Numbered from the stretch's first letter, positions 1-8,987 are shown. The stretch is 59,809 nucleotides of DNA from an uncultured Lachnospiraceae bacterium (GCA_905235845.1 CAJONG010000008.1:29661-89469), one strand, 5' to 3'. Numbers and translations: made by a program. Notes: generated by a model from the letters alone, not told the origin.

Positions 1-773
1 CCGTGCGCATCCTTGGGAAAATGCGCCGGTACCCAGTCAAGTATCACACCGATACCGTTCTTATGGAAGAGATTGATCATGTATGCGAAGTCTTCGGGAG
101 CCCCATACCTTGATGTAGGAGCGTAATAGCCCGTCACCTGATATCCCCACGAACCGTCGAAGGGATATTCAGCGATACCCATAAGCTCCACATGGGTATA
201 CTTCATCTCATGCAGATACTCTACCATTCTGTCTGCGAATTCCCTGTATGTATAGAAGCCGTCCCCACCGTTGGGATGCTTCATCCATGAGCCAATATGG
301 CACTCATAGATGGCGAGAGGTTCTTTATTGATATCCTTTGAGGCTCTTGCCTTCATCCATGCAGAGTCCGTCCACTTGATGGAACCTATATCAGCTATCC
401 TTGAAGCGGTTCCCGGTCTTACCTCTGCACTGTTGGCATAAGGATCGGCCTTGTATAGCTTTTTACCGTCGGGAGTAACTATTAAGAACTTATATAATTC
501 TCCTGTCCCGATCCCGGGATAGAAGTCTGCGAATATTCCACCGGGACCCAGACGCCTTAATTCATGGGATTCCTCATTCCAGTCGTTGAAAGTGCCCGTC
601 ACATATACACGCGCTGCGTTGGGTGCCCATACTCCGAAGAATATTCCTTCTTTGCCGTCCTCGTATGAGGGATGTGCGCCAAGCTTCTTATATATATCGT
701 AATGCGTACCCTGAGCGAATAAATATTCGTCCGCTTCCGATATGAATACCTGTTCTCTCTTCTTAACTGCCAC
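1..773 (-). CDS. glgB: 1,4-alpha-glucan branching enzyme GlgB, N-terminal part
   Basis: Only the first 257 codons are inside the window; the gene runs off the left edge. The translation begins MAVKKREQVFISEADEYLFA and shows a CBM48-like N-terminal module (GAHPSYEDGKEGIFFGVWAP, followed by FNDWNEESHEL) and then the entry of the GH13 barrel (IYECHIGSWMKH, then the ELMGIAEYPFDGSWGYQVTGYYAPTSRYG region). The family makes alpha-1,6 branches in glycogen. I chose the GTG at 771-773 because AGGAGG lies seven bases upstream, no ATG is in frame after the preceding in-frame TAG, and the family motif spacing fits. It starts 52 bases after the stop of the TPR/AAA-like gene and is probably cotranscribed with it. 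The catalytic residues lie outside the window. Confidence 0.93.
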   Translation of the reverse strand, partial: MAVKKREQVFISEADEYLFAQGTHYDIYKKLGAHPSYEDGKEGIFFGVWAPNAARVYVTGTFNDWNEESHELRRLGPGGIFADFYPGIGTGELYKFLIVTPDGKKLYKADPYANSAEVRPGTASRIADIGSIKWTDSAWMKARASKDINKEPLAIYECHIGSWMKHPNGGDGFYTYREFADRMVEYLHEMKYTHVELMGIAEYPFDGSWGYQVTGYYAPTSRYGAPEDFAYMINLFHKNGIGVILDWVPAHFPKDAH

Positions 774-825
774 TTTGCCGCCTCCTGTTACATCTGCTGC
801 ATCTTCGCCGTTTCCCTTGGGACTA

Positions 826-3561
826 TCATGCTATAAAATCTCTCTCCTTTAGGATTATCATATCCTCCGAATCGTATCTCTTGCCGAAGAGAATCTCTGT
901 AAAATGCTTCGGCGAGAATCTGGTGGCATGCTCTATCGCTTCATCAATAAGCTCTCTTACATCCGTCACCGTAACGATATGATCGGATGTCTGCATCTCA
1001 TCTATCCTTGTATGAAGAGCCAATATGCCCATCTCATCTATCGAGAATTCATTCTTCTCCGCATACTTCTTACCGTAAGCAACAAGCGCATCGTCGCTTA
1101 ATTCTTCTATCTCGATGTGTACGCCGAACATCTGCTTTAATTCTTCGTCGCCTGCGAGTATCCTGTTGATGGCCTTCCTTGAATCCTGCATTACCACAAG
1201 GATACCAAGATTCTCCTGATCGAGCGCTTTCTTAAGCTTCTCTGCGGTCGTATCGGTCATATCTCCGGCCTTCTCGATTATCATGCCGCCGCCCTTAAGC
1301 TTCTCGATCAAGGCATCCATATCCTTTTCATTAAGAGCGCTTCCCGATACCTTGCCTATTTTACCAGAAAAATTGCTATCCGTCATCTTTGCATACTGTA
1401 CCACATTCTTGGCCAGATCCACGGATTCTTCTCCTGTCTCGCCGGTCACGCATACATTGCCGACATATGAGGCCAGACTTATGGAATCCAAAGCCTTAAG
1501 AAGCTCTCTTTTGCCCTTCTTGGTCTGTACGAAGCTTCCGAAGAGGGAGTTCTCTTCATCCGTCATGGCCCTTTCGTCGGCTTCATTCTCTCCTTCCGCT
1601 TCGGCTTCTTCCTCCGCCGCGGCTATGTGTTCGGCTTCTATGGCAGCTTCCTCGGGATCTTCTTCTGTCTGGGACGTTGCTTTTTTGTCAGTACTATCAT
1701 CGATATCTTCGGCTGTATCTTCCTGCGTATCTCCGGCTTCGTCGTCAGACGTAACCTCGGCTTCCTCGACCTTCATTTCATCCGCATCTTCTTCCTCTAT
1801 CTCGGTAAGCTCCTCGACCTCAGGCAGCTCGTCGTCTGAAGCGGTATCGAATTCACTCTCCAAGGCCTTGTCGATATTCTCTTCTGTATCTTCTGTATCA
1901 TCCGCCGCATTCTCTGCCTCGGCTTCCTCCGTCAGCTTCTCTAAGAGCCCGTCCTTGCTACGGGTATCAAAATCCGCCAACAGATTGTCCGTATGCTGTG
2001 CGACAAGCCTGTCTATCTTCTCCTCACGCCTTATATCTCTCTGCTTCTTGCTATCCTCCCAATCGCTTAGATATCCTTCTATATCGATCTGTCCCGTTAT
2101 CTGCTTCTCGATAGGATTCTCATCGGGAACAACTAAGCTTATCTGCCCGTCGTATTCCTGTGAAAGCATCTTCTGCATGGATCTCGGGGGATTGACCTGA
2201 CCGTCCGTAGCCTTGCTCCTATCCGGAATCGTTGCGTTCTTAAGCTCCTCTTTGGCCTTCAACTGCCCGTTGATGGCGCTTTCCAGAGCATATGCCACCT
2301 TCTCGTCTATGAGCTTCATAAGCTCTTCTTTGGATACCTTCTGTGTATCAATGGATTCAAGAGCTGCCGTAGCACTTGCCTTGATACGCTCCTTCTCCTT
2401 CGGATCGTAGACTATCGTATCCTCTGTCACCGGCTCATCAGGGAAGACTATCTCCTCCATCTCTCCCGTATCCTGCATCATCGGAGCCAATATGGTCTCG
2501 GTGATACCGCCGGGCTTCTTATCCTCCGGAAGCTCTTCGTCCTCCGCAAGGTCGCTGTCTGCTTCCGCATCCGTCCCGACCTTCATAAGCTCCTTAACAG
2601 GCATTATCTTGGTCTCATCTTCGTATACATCTTCCCCTGTCTGTATGCTGTCGTTACTCTTATTCCCTTCAGTCTCTTCCGCCGCAAGAGTTCCCTTAAT
2701 GCTTTCCTCTAAGGCTCTCTGGATATTGATGGTACTGTACTGTCCCACATCCATGGTCTTAACAAGCTCTCTCTCATGCTCCGGTTCCGGCTCTTTGATC
2801 TCCTCCGGCTCCGCAGGAGCTTCCTGCTCCCCGGCTTCCTCAGAGACCTCCGTATCTTTTACTTCCTCTTCGGTCATCATCTCTTCCGTGACCGATTCCT
2901 TATACTTCTCCACTTCCTCATCCGAGAAGCTGCTGACATTCTCCTCCGGTGCAAGTATATTCTTATACAGAGCCTCCTGCGAGCCTGTGAGCTGCTGATG
3001 CAGCATCTTAAGCTCCATGGCCTTCTTAACGTACTTTCCTTCCCTGAACCAGAGGATCAGTTCGTCACATTCCTCTACGCATTTGGTGGTAAGACCTATC
3101 CTGTGATACATAAGCGCCAGTTCATAGCACCACTTGGGCATGGGTTCTCTCTTCTTAAGTTCCTCAAGAACCTGTATCCTCTCCTCAAGGCTTACATCCT
3201 GCGCCTCGTATATTTTATATAAGAGGATGAACTTCTGGTTGCTTGTGGGTGCCATCTGCACATATCTCTTATAGTACTCCGTGGCTCCGACCACGTCTCC
3301 CATCTTAATACAGATCTCACACAATGAGTATACTATGCTCTTATTGGTAGGCAGCTTCTCATATGCCCTCTCCAAGATCACCTTAGCATCCTCATATCTT
3401 CTGTTCACTTTATACAGATCACTGATCTTACAAAGTGTCTTGACAGACCTTACTCTGGTCCAGTCTATCGTATCGGCTATCTCAACAGCCTTAACGAAAT
3501 CCCTCTTCTCCATAAGATCATTGATCTCTTCATTGCGCAGATTGTACTCGTATTTATCCAA
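826..3561 (-). CDS. Large acidic TPR protein with a C-terminal degenerate CbxX/SpoVK-like AAA domain
   Basis: Function unknown. Residues 1-200 are helical TPR-like repeats (pairs such as RRYEDAKVILERAYEKLPTN). Residues about 210-630 are a low-complexity Glu/Asp-rich region, probably disordered. Residues about 660-911 resemble a CbxX/CfqX-type AAA module: a strand-loop VCVTGETGEE where Walker A should be, GGGMIIEKAGDM where Walker B should be, and a sensor/lid-like stretch ILVVMQDSRKAINRILAGDE. The Walker A Lys and Walker B Asp-Glu are missing, so ATP hydrolysis is unlikely. I place the start at the TTG at 3561: it has GAGGTGG five bases upstream, whereas the TTG at 3591 has no ribosome site. 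No signal peptide or membrane segment is seen, so a cytoplasmic scaffold is a reasonable guess. The gene lies upstream of glgB. Confidence 0.75.
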   Translation of the reverse strand: MDKYEYNLRNEEINDLMEKRDFVKAVEIADTIDWTRVRSVKTLCKISDLYKVNRRYEDAKVILERAYEKLPTNKSIVYSLCEICIKMGDVVGATEYYKRYVQMAPTSNQKFILLYKIYEAQDVSLEERIQVLEELKKREPMPKWCYELALMYHRIGLTTKCVEECDELILWFREGKYVKKAMELKMLHQQLTGSQEALYKNILAPEENVSSFSDEEVEKYKESVTEEMMTEEEVKDTEVSEEAGEQEAPAEPEEIKEPEPEHERELVKTMDVGQYSTINIQRALEESIKGTLAAEETEGNKSNDSIQTGEDVYEDETKIMPVKELMKVGTDAEADSDLAEDEELPEDKKPGGITETILAPMMQDTGEMEEIVFPDEPVTEDTIVYDPKEKERIKASATAALESIDTQKVSKEELMKLIDEKVAYALESAINGQLKAKEELKNATIPDRSKATDGQVNPPRSMQKMLSQEYDGQISLVVPDENPIEKQITGQIDIEGYLSDWEDSKKQRDIRREEKIDRLVAQHTDNLLADFDTRSKDGLLEKLTEEAEAENAADDTEDTEENIDKALESEFDTASDDELPEVEELTEIEEEDADEMKVEEAEVTSDDEAGDTQEDTAEDIDDSTDKKATSQTEEDPEEAAIEAEHIAAAEEEAEAEGENEADERAMTDEENSLFGSFVQTKKGKRELLKALDSISLASYVGNVCVTGETGEESVDLAKNVVQYAKMTDSNFSGKIGKVSGSALNEKDMDALIEKLKGGGMIIEKAGDMTDTTAEKLKKALDQENLGILVVMQDSRKAINRILAGDEELKQMFGVHIEIEELSDDALVAYGKKYAEKNEFSIDEMGILALHTRIDEMQTSDHIVTVTDVRELIDEAIEHATRFSPKHFTEILFGKRYDSEDMIILKERDFIA

Positions 3562-3756
3562 GGTCTCCACCTCTTTACTTCTTATTAACAAGGATTATCC
3601 CACTATCTCATTAAGTCTATCATAGGGTTATACAAAATACAAGTTAAAGTAGACCTTTATGATCACATATACCATATATTGTGTTGCTCCAAAGGCTTTC
3701 ATATCGATCCTCCATGCCGGACTCTTAATGTGAGGTAGCAAATCTGTAGGTCTAAT

Positions 3757-3783
3757 AAAAAGAGACGATCTTCCGATCGTCTC
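3757..3783 (-). terminator. Intrinsic terminator after carD
   Basis: On the minus strand a nine-pair perfect stem GAGACGATC/GATCGTCTC with a GGAA loop is followed by TTTTT. It lies 28 bases past the carD stop codon and separates the carD unit from the TPR/AAA-like gene. Confidence 0.9.
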
Positions 3784-3811
3784 CCTTATATCTTCTTAAG
3801 TATCCTACGCT

Positions 3812-4309
3812 TTAATTCACGCTTTCAATTATATAATCCCTGACCTGATCCTTCTCTATACCGAGAGCGATACCCAGCTCTCCGTATAATATATCTTCCG
3901 CCGCATGGAAAAATCTCTCATCTGTGCTCGTGGCCTTCTTGCCTCCTGCCAGCCTCTCTTCCTTCCTGTGATACAGAGATATGATCATATTGCACAGCTC
4001 TCTGCAATCAGCGGTCCTTAATATATCGGTGAATATCTTATCTCTCTCCTTGTCATCCTTGATCCAGTTAGGCTCAATATTCTTGATATCGTCTATGAGT
4101 TCTTTGGCCTGCTTCTTGGTAAGGATCTTACGAAGAGCCTTGGTGTCATTGTCCACCGGGGTAAAGATAGTGCTCCCTCTTAAGTAGACCTGTGACATAG
4201 TATAATACTGCCTGTCCTTTGATACGCCGGGCATATCTATAGGACCCACACTCTTGATCTGACATACGCCTTTATTGCCATATACTACATATTCACCGAC
4301 TTTGAACAT
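3812..4309 (-). CDS. CarD/CdnL-family RNA polymerase-binding regulator
   Basis: This 165-residue protein starts MFKVGEYVVYGNKGVCQIKS, the hallmark of the CarD/CdnL/TRCF-like RNA polymerase-interacting domain (Tudor-like fold, about residues 1-60), with helical C-terminal DNA-binding segments after it. Family members bind the RNA polymerase beta subunit and stabilise open promoter complexes, often at ribosomal RNA promoters. Length is typical. The ATG has AAAGGAAAAGGA directly upstream. It has its own promoter (4364-4392) and terminator (3757-3783), so it looks monocistronic, which fits a general transcription factor. Confidence 0.9.
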   Translation of the reverse strand: MFKVGEYVVYGNKGVCQIKSVGPIDMPGVSKDRQYYTMSQVYLRGSTIFTPVDNDTKALRKILTKKQAKELIDDIKNIEPNWIKDDKERDKIFTDILRTADCRELCNMIISLYHRKEERLAGGKKATSTDERFFHAAEDILYGELGIALGIEKDQVRDYIIESVN

Positions 4310-4363
4310 TCCTTTTCCTTTCGTAAAATTCTCTTAACTGCCTTAAATTCATGTCACCCTTAT

Positions 4364-4392
4364 ATTTTACCAAAGATTTGTCCTTTTTGTAA
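4364..4392 (-). promoter_or_regulatory. Sigma-A-type promoter of carD
   Basis: On the minus strand TTACAA (4387-4392), a 17-base spacer and TAAAAT (4364-4369) precede carD with a leader of about 45 bases. Seen by eye; a good consensus match. Confidence 0.6.
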
Positions 4393-4434
4393 GTCGTATA
4401 TTGTAATATATTGTGTAATAATGCGCCCTACCGC

Positions 4435-4842
4435 CTATTGGAACAAATCCCTGATCTCAGCCAATCCCTCGGGTGTGCTCTCCTTAGGCTTCCATGGTAT
4501 TACCTGTCCGTCCCCTTCATATCTGGGTATGAGGTGTATATGGAAGTGGAAGACCGTCTGTCCTGCAATCTCATTATTGTTCTGTACGATATTGAATCCG
4601 TCGGCCTTAAGCTTGTCGGTCATGGTCTGAGCCATCCTGCCGGCTAACTTAAAGGCCTCGCCCACCTTGTCGGCAGGCATCTCATATATATTCTTATAAT
4701 GCTGCTTGGGTAATATAAGTGCATGTCCCCTGGTCGCAGGGCTCATATCGAGTATTACCTTATGATCGTCATCCTCATAGATAGCATTCGTAGGTATCTC
4801 CCCTCCGGCTATCTTGCAGAATATGCAGTTATCATCACGCAT
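4435..4842 (-). CDS. HIT-family nucleotide hydrolase
   Basis: The 135-residue protein has the histidine triad HFHIHLIP (His99, His101, His103) and the N-terminal CIFCKI pair (Cys6, Cys9) common to zinc-binding bacterial HIT proteins. The family hydrolyses the alpha-phosphate bond of purine nucleotide conjugates such as adenosine 5'-phosphoramidate. Length is normal and the ATG has GAGAGG eight bases upstream. It lies 45 bases after the flavodoxin-SCP2 gene on the same strand. The physiological substrate cannot be inferred. Confidence 0.93.
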   Translation of the reverse strand: MRDDNCIFCKIAGGEIPTNAIYEDDDHKVILDMSPATRGHALILPKQHYKNIYEMPADKVGEAFKLAGRMAQTMTDKLKADGFNIVQNNNEIAGQTVFHFHIHLIPRYEGDGQVIPWKPKESTPEGLAEIRDLFQ

Positions 4843-4887
4843 GTCTGTTACCTCTCTCTTATGATATATTTGATCTGTCTCTATGAT

Positions 4888-5874
4888 CTATTTCATGAAG
4901 TTAAAAAGCTCGTCCAGTGTCCTTAGCATACCGAACTCACCCTTAGTCTTCATGCTGCCGCTCATGAATGCTCTCTGGAAAGTGATGTGTCCTGCCGTGA
5001 TATCATTCATGGTGCTCTCTGATAAGCTCATCTCCACATCGAACCTATTGCCCGGCTCATCCGTAATGGCTATGTCTTCTCCATTGATCCTGATGCCTAT
5101 AGGCTTATTGCCTATGACCATCTTGTATGTTCCCTTGAATCCCTCAAGCGGCGTAAAATGGCTCTTAAGCTGACTCATATATCTCTCTGTGGAAGTGGGC
5201 TCATGACTCATCATACCACGGAACATATTGGCAAGTTCCTGAATATCCTCCTTCTGCTGCTGGACATAGCTGTCGTCTGCCGCATACTGTGAGAGTCTCT
5301 CCGACTCCTGAGGCGTCAGATCCGTATTCTGTGAGACGGATACCCTCTGTTTCACGGCCTGATTGCTGGCCGGAAGGCTGGCTACCTTCTGATTGATGGT
5401 ACGATATATGTTCTCTGCCTTCTTCTCAATAAGGACAGAATAGTCATCATTCATCTCGAAAGCCGCCGTGTCTGCTATATATCCGCACATGCCGCTACAT
5501 GGACGACCACCGAGGATCTCCCATGCTGCCGTTAAGTTAAGCTTACCCTCTCTCTCTCCGTATGTGGTTGACATAACTATCGGGGACATATATATCTTGG
5601 ACAGCTTCTCCTTATCCGCATACAGCCAGCAGGCATCCAGAAACTGCATCATATAACCGCCTATGCCGTACCACTCGACTGTAGTGGCTAAGATTATCCC
5701 GTCTGCATCCTTAAGAGTCTGCGGAAGAGTCGTGATATTGTTCTTAAGTTCACAGAGCATGAACCGCTCCACTTTGACATTGAGCTCCTCCAGAACCTTC
5801 TGCATCTTATTGATGACATACAGGGTCGGATCATCCATCAGACCCCTGCCGCCATAGTAAATATTGACTTTCAC
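4888..5874 (-). CDS. Flavodoxin-like (NADPH-dependent FMN reductase type) protein fused to an SCP2 lipid-binding domain
   Basis: Residues 1-160 look like a flavodoxin-fold NAD(P)H-FMN reductase: KVNIYYGGRGL at the first strand, then DADGIILATTVEWYGIGGYM in the region that usually contacts FMN. Residues 160-220 are a Gln/Ser-rich linker. Residues about 225-328 resemble an SCP2 sterol-carrier domain: GTYKMVIGNKPIGIRINGED, then ITFQRAFMSGSMKTKGEFGM, typical of the hydrophobic-ligand pocket. The GTG start has AGGAGG four bases upstream. The fusion suggests a cytoplasmic redox enzyme acting on, or regulated by, a hydrophobic molecule; that is inference. Confidence 0.75.
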   Translation of the reverse strand: MKVNIYYGGRGLMDDPTLYVINKMQKVLEELNVKVERFMLCELKNNITTLPQTLKDADGIILATTVEWYGIGGYMMQFLDACWLYADKEKLSKIYMSPIVMSTTYGEREGKLNLTAAWEILGGRPCSGMCGYIADTAAFEMNDDYSVLIEKKAENIYRTINQKVASLPASNQAVKQRVSVSQNTDLTPQESERLSQYAADDSYVQQQKEDIQELANMFRGMMSHEPTSTERYMSQLKSHFTPLEGFKGTYKMVIGNKPIGIRINGEDIAITDEPGNRFDVEMSLSESTMNDITAGHITFQRAFMSGSMKTKGEFGMLRTLDELFNFMK

Positions 5875-5910
5875 ATTTCCTCCTGAGATACCGTGTACGA
5901 TACTTTTACA

Positions 5911-7233
5911 TTATACCACACGTACCTGTACTCTTCCAAGCAGGAAATCCTTATTCTCACGCAGTCTGATATCAATTCCGGGTTCTATTTTGAGACCGTC
6001 TACATAGGTACCGTTAGTGCTCCCCATATCCTGCACATATATATCATCGCCCTTTATCATCATCCTTGCGTGTTTTCTGCTGACCGTAGGATCGGTGATG
6101 CATATATCCACTTCATCGAATTTCTTACCAAGTGTCACGATATTGCCCTTAAGTATCTCCTTTTTCTCCTCTCCGTTCTCACACCATACAAGAGTGTGAT
6201 CTCTGCCGACTTCCGTGTCAAAGAACATTGTCTTCTCATCATTAAAGAAGGTGGTCTCCTCATCTCCACCCCAATACTCATTCACACTGACTGATCTTGC
6301 GGACATCTCAAGTTCAAGTTCCTTATCTTTCTTCCGTCTCACGGAATTAATCATCTCACAGATGATCATTATGATCATGGCAATACCTGTCATAATGATC
6401 AGGGTAGTGAACTGAAGCGCGTATACGCTGCTTCTTCCGAAAGTTATATATATGAGAGCCTCCGTTAACAGAAGTATGAGCGTTATTATAAAAGACAGAT
6501 GCGCTCTTATTTTTCCTACCTTAGCCTCTCTCTTAACGTCATCAGGCTCTCTCTCCTCTTTATCATGTGAGAAAGGATCATTATCGTATTCATGCGATAG
6601 CTCATCTGCTTTGACAGAAGACAGATATAAGCCGTTCCTCAGGTTCTTCTCTGATATTTCCGGCTGCTCTTTATTAAGGAGTGAACAGAAGCTCACGATG
6701 GAAAAAAGCTCTTCCTTGGACATCTTATAGAATCGATAGGCTATGCTTACGGCGCTTTCCTCCTTATGATCGGTCTTATCCAGTATGAAATCGGCAAGAC
6801 TCCTGTAGCCTGATCCTCTGTCGGATTCTTCCCCACATCCCGGTACATATATCATATTAAGTGAATCATCCTCCATATCTATGAAGATGTAATCGGGATC
6901 AAAGATGAACATTGATTCGTCAAGCAGATAAGTAAGGGCTGTGGTAATGATCCCGGATATCCCGTATATAAGCCACTTAAGATCCTCAAAATGCATGGAT
7001 CTGTCTTCATACTCTCGCCTAAGGGACTTCATATTGCTTACATCATATCTAAGGATAGGCGTATCCGTTCCTGCCTCCTTCTTACATGAAGGTATCCCTT
7101 CTATCTTATTATCAGTAAGCATACGTATCATATATCCGTCGTTGTCATATCGGATCGCAGTCCTTACATAGCTTTTACCCAGTTCCTGTACTATCTCTGC
7201 TTTGTCAGGCTTATAGGTCTTATCCGTGTTCAT
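5911..7233 (-). CDS. DUF6382-like/FHA-domain membrane protein of the Tad locus
   Basis: A 440-residue protein. The first 230 residues form a cytoplasmic domain resembling DUF6382. Two membrane segments follow at about 255-275 and 280-305. The C-terminal 85 residues are a forkhead-associated domain with the phosphothreonine-binding signature VSRKHARM and the STNGTYVDG turn. FHA domains bind phosphothreonine peptides, yet no Ser/Thr kinase or phosphatase gene is visible in this window. It is the last gene of the Tad pilus operon, 21 bases after tadE, and starts at an ATG behind GGGAGG. It probably regulates pilus assembly from the membrane. Confidence 0.8.
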   Translation of the reverse strand: MNTDKTYKPDKAEIVQELGKSYVRTAIRYDNDGYMIRMLTDNKIEGIPSCKKEAGTDTPILRYDVSNMKSLRREYEDRSMHFEDLKWLIYGISGIITTALTYLLDESMFIFDPDYIFIDMEDDSLNMIYVPGCGEESDRGSGYRSLADFILDKTDHKEESAVSIAYRFYKMSKEELFSIVSFCSLLNKEQPEISEKNLRNGLYLSSVKADELSHEYDNDPFSHDKEEREPDDVKREAKVGKIRAHLSFIITLILLLTEALIYITFGRSSVYALQFTTLIIMTGIAMIIMIICEMINSVRRKKDKELELEMSARSVSVNEYWGGDEETTFFNDEKTMFFDTEVGRDHTLVWCENGEEKKEILKGNIVTLGKKFDEVDICITDPTVSRKHARMMIKGDDIYVQDMGSTNGTYVDGLKIEPGIDIRLRENKDFLLGRVQVRVV

Positions 7234-7254
7234 GTTCTTCCTCCCGTCTGTCCT

Positions 7255-7683
7255 TTATCTGAATCTCTGTGCATTTCTTATATAATCAACCGGATCGATG
7301 CGGTTGACCGAAACCTCTCTTTGCCCCGATATATCCTTTTCCCTGTACAGATCGAATCTGTATACCTTATTCTTCATATTAAGTCCGCTCCTGACCGTGA
7401 TACCCAGTGGACCGACTCTTACGTCATTATCCGTATCGGGCTGATATATCAGATTATCCTGAAGCTTCTTAAGCTCGCCCCTTACATACTCTTCCACCGC
7501 ATCATCCGTCGTATTCTTAAGCTGACTCCCTCTAAGCGCTGACAGATAACAGCTCTGATACACTACCATATGATCATATAGAAAAAATGTGAAAAAAATG
7601 ATGATGATAAAGCATACTATCGTCAATGGTATGATGAAGGATGCCTCCACCGTCATATATGCGGGTATCTCTCTCTTCCTCAT
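7255..7683 (-). CDS. tadE: TadE-like pseudopilin
   Basis: The 142-residue protein has a short basic leader and the TadE signature AYMTVEASFIIPLTIVCF, in which a Glu sits at position +5 of the processed hydrophobic helix, followed by one membrane helix (residues 14-38) and a polar C-terminal domain. TadE proteins are minor pseudopilins cut by the TadV/CpaA peptidase and needed for Flp pilus assembly. AAAGGA precedes the ATG. It lies between the small prepilin peptidase and the FHA gene. Confidence 0.85.
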   Translation of the reverse strand: MRKREIPAYMTVEASFIIPLTIVCFIIIIFFTFFLYDHMVVYQSCYLSALRGSQLKNTTDDAVEEYVRGELKKLQDNLIYQPDTDNDVRVGPLGITVRSGLNMKNKVYRFDLYREKDISGQREVSVNRIDPVDYIRNAQRFR

Positions 7684-7762
7684 TCTTATCCTTTATCCTT
7701 CCTTTCGGATTTTCTTTTGACAAGGCTGACATAGTTGACACAGTTGATAAAGCCTGTACAGA

Positions 7763-8197
7763 CTAGCCCGTGCAGAGTCCTAACAGCATACCCATTGTCA
7801 AAAAGGGGATAAAGGGTATCCTGTGATCCCTCTTAACCTTCTTAAAGATCATAAGATAGGCCGAGCATACAGCCGCAAGTATCAGTGCCGCCATGACAGT
7901 CTTATATAATTCAGACATCGAAAGCATCATGACTGCCCATATAAGCACGATCCAGTCTCCGAGCCCTACCATGTCCCTTTTGACAGTTGTCATGACTGCC
8001 ATACCTGTAAGCAGGCACCCCTCTATGATCAATATCTCCGTTGCTTCATGGGATATCCCGTTCTCTGCACTTAATCTTAAGATCAGTTGTATGACTGCGA
8101 CTATACCCTGCATGACTACGATCCATATGGGTATATGCAGGGTCTTGATATCGTATGCGGACGCTGTCAGCATAAGTATCATGAATAATACGATCAT
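7763..8197 (-). CDS. A24-family prepilin peptidase (first of two)
   Basis: A 144-residue membrane protein starting MIVLFMILMLTASAYDIKT. It has the two catalytic Asp motifs of the A24 aspartic peptidases: SAYDIKTLHIP near the N terminus and GLGDW in the middle, with about four to five membrane segments. It lacks the N-methylation domain, as TadV/CpaA do. I chose the ATG at 8197, with GGAGG nine bases upstream, over the GTG at 8224 that would overlap the previous gene. It should cleave the leader peptides of the Flp pilin and TadE-like proteins next to it. Confidence 0.8.
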   Translation of the reverse strand: MIVLFMILMLTASAYDIKTLHIPIWIVVMQGIVAVIQLILRLSAENGISHEATEILIIEGCLLTGMAVMTTVKRDMVGLGDWIVLIWAVMMLSMSELYKTVMAALILAAVCSAYLMIFKKVKRDHRIPFIPFLTMGMLLGLCTG

Positions 8198-8202
8198 CTC
8201 TC

Positions 8203-8973
8203 TTATCCTCCGCACAGACTGCACGGACCTCTTCCTCCGACTTCGGATAGAGGAACCGTGATTATAGTCCTCTTAAGTCCGCTGCAACCGGCACTGTTAT
8301 GATATCTGTCTCCTTTATCGGTTATGAATACAAGTCCCGTACTGTTGCCCGAAGCGCATTTTTCACATGGAAGATATCTGTGTCCGTAATCGTTCCTTGC
8401 ATTATTAATATCCCGGGCATCAATGACGCTTATCTTTATCTTTAAATGGCTGCATGCTCTGGATCTGTGATATACAACCCCACTCTCCGTAATATATACG
8501 TATTCCTCTTCTATAGAGTCATCTGTGGTTGACATAACATTGTAGCCTGTCCATTTCCTTATATATACATCCGAAGAGGTGTACGCCGTATTGAAGCCGA
8601 TCTCCTTTATTAAAGGACTTATCTGCTGCGGAAGCGTAAGGATCACCAGATCTCCTCCCGCATCGGCAGTATGCGCTATCATGGCCAGATTCTTCCCCTG
8701 TTCACTGACTGTCGCCAGATTCTTGGAGTACTTCTCATACATCATAAAAAGCGAAAGAATGTTGGCTATAAAGAACAGGAAAAAGGGAAGGGCCAATCCC
8801 GCCTCAACTGTCATCCCCGCATTTATTCCTTTCCTTAAGAGAGCTCTTAAGGGAGATGATGATGTCTTCTTGTAAGGTTTGTCTAAAATGTATCTGTGGG
8901 AGTCTAAGGCGGGATTAGCCTTAAGGGGAATAAGAATTTTAATAATTGATTGAATTTTTTTACAAGAAGACAT
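8203..8973 (-). CDS. TadE-like membrane protein with duplicated His/Cys modules
   Basis: A 256-residue protein. After a long basic N terminus it has a TadE-type segment, NAGMTVEAGLALPFFLFFI, giving one membrane helix. The C-terminal 110 residues carry two copies of one module of the form ITexGxxYHxSxxCSxL followed by PCxxC (YHRSRACSHL...PCEKC and YHNSAGCSGL...PCSLC). Each offers one His and three Cys in a metal-site-like spacing. I chose the ATG at 8973, with AGGGGG six bases upstream, over the ATG at 8991. The role of the modules is unknown; a metal-stabilised extracytoplasmic domain on a minor pilin is a guess. Confidence 0.75.
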   Translation of the reverse strand: MSSCKKIQSIIKILIPLKANPALDSHRYILDKPYKKTSSSPLRALLRKGINAGMTVEAGLALPFFLFFIANILSLFMMYEKYSKNLATVSEQGKNLAMIAHTADAGGDLVILTLPQQISPLIKEIGFNTAYTSSDVYIRKWTGYNVMSTTDDSIEEEYVYITESGVVYHRSRACSHLKIKISVIDARDINNARNDYGHRYLPCEKCASGNSTGLVFITDKGDRYHNSAGCSGLKRTIITVPLSEVGGRGPCSLCGG

Positions 8974-8987
8974 GATCATCCCCCTTA

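Noticed and set aside
1283-2200. Long Ser-rich plus-strand frame opposite the acidic region of the TPR/AAA-like gene
   Set aside because: It is the antisense image of Glu/Asp codons, has no ribosome site and no family resemblance.
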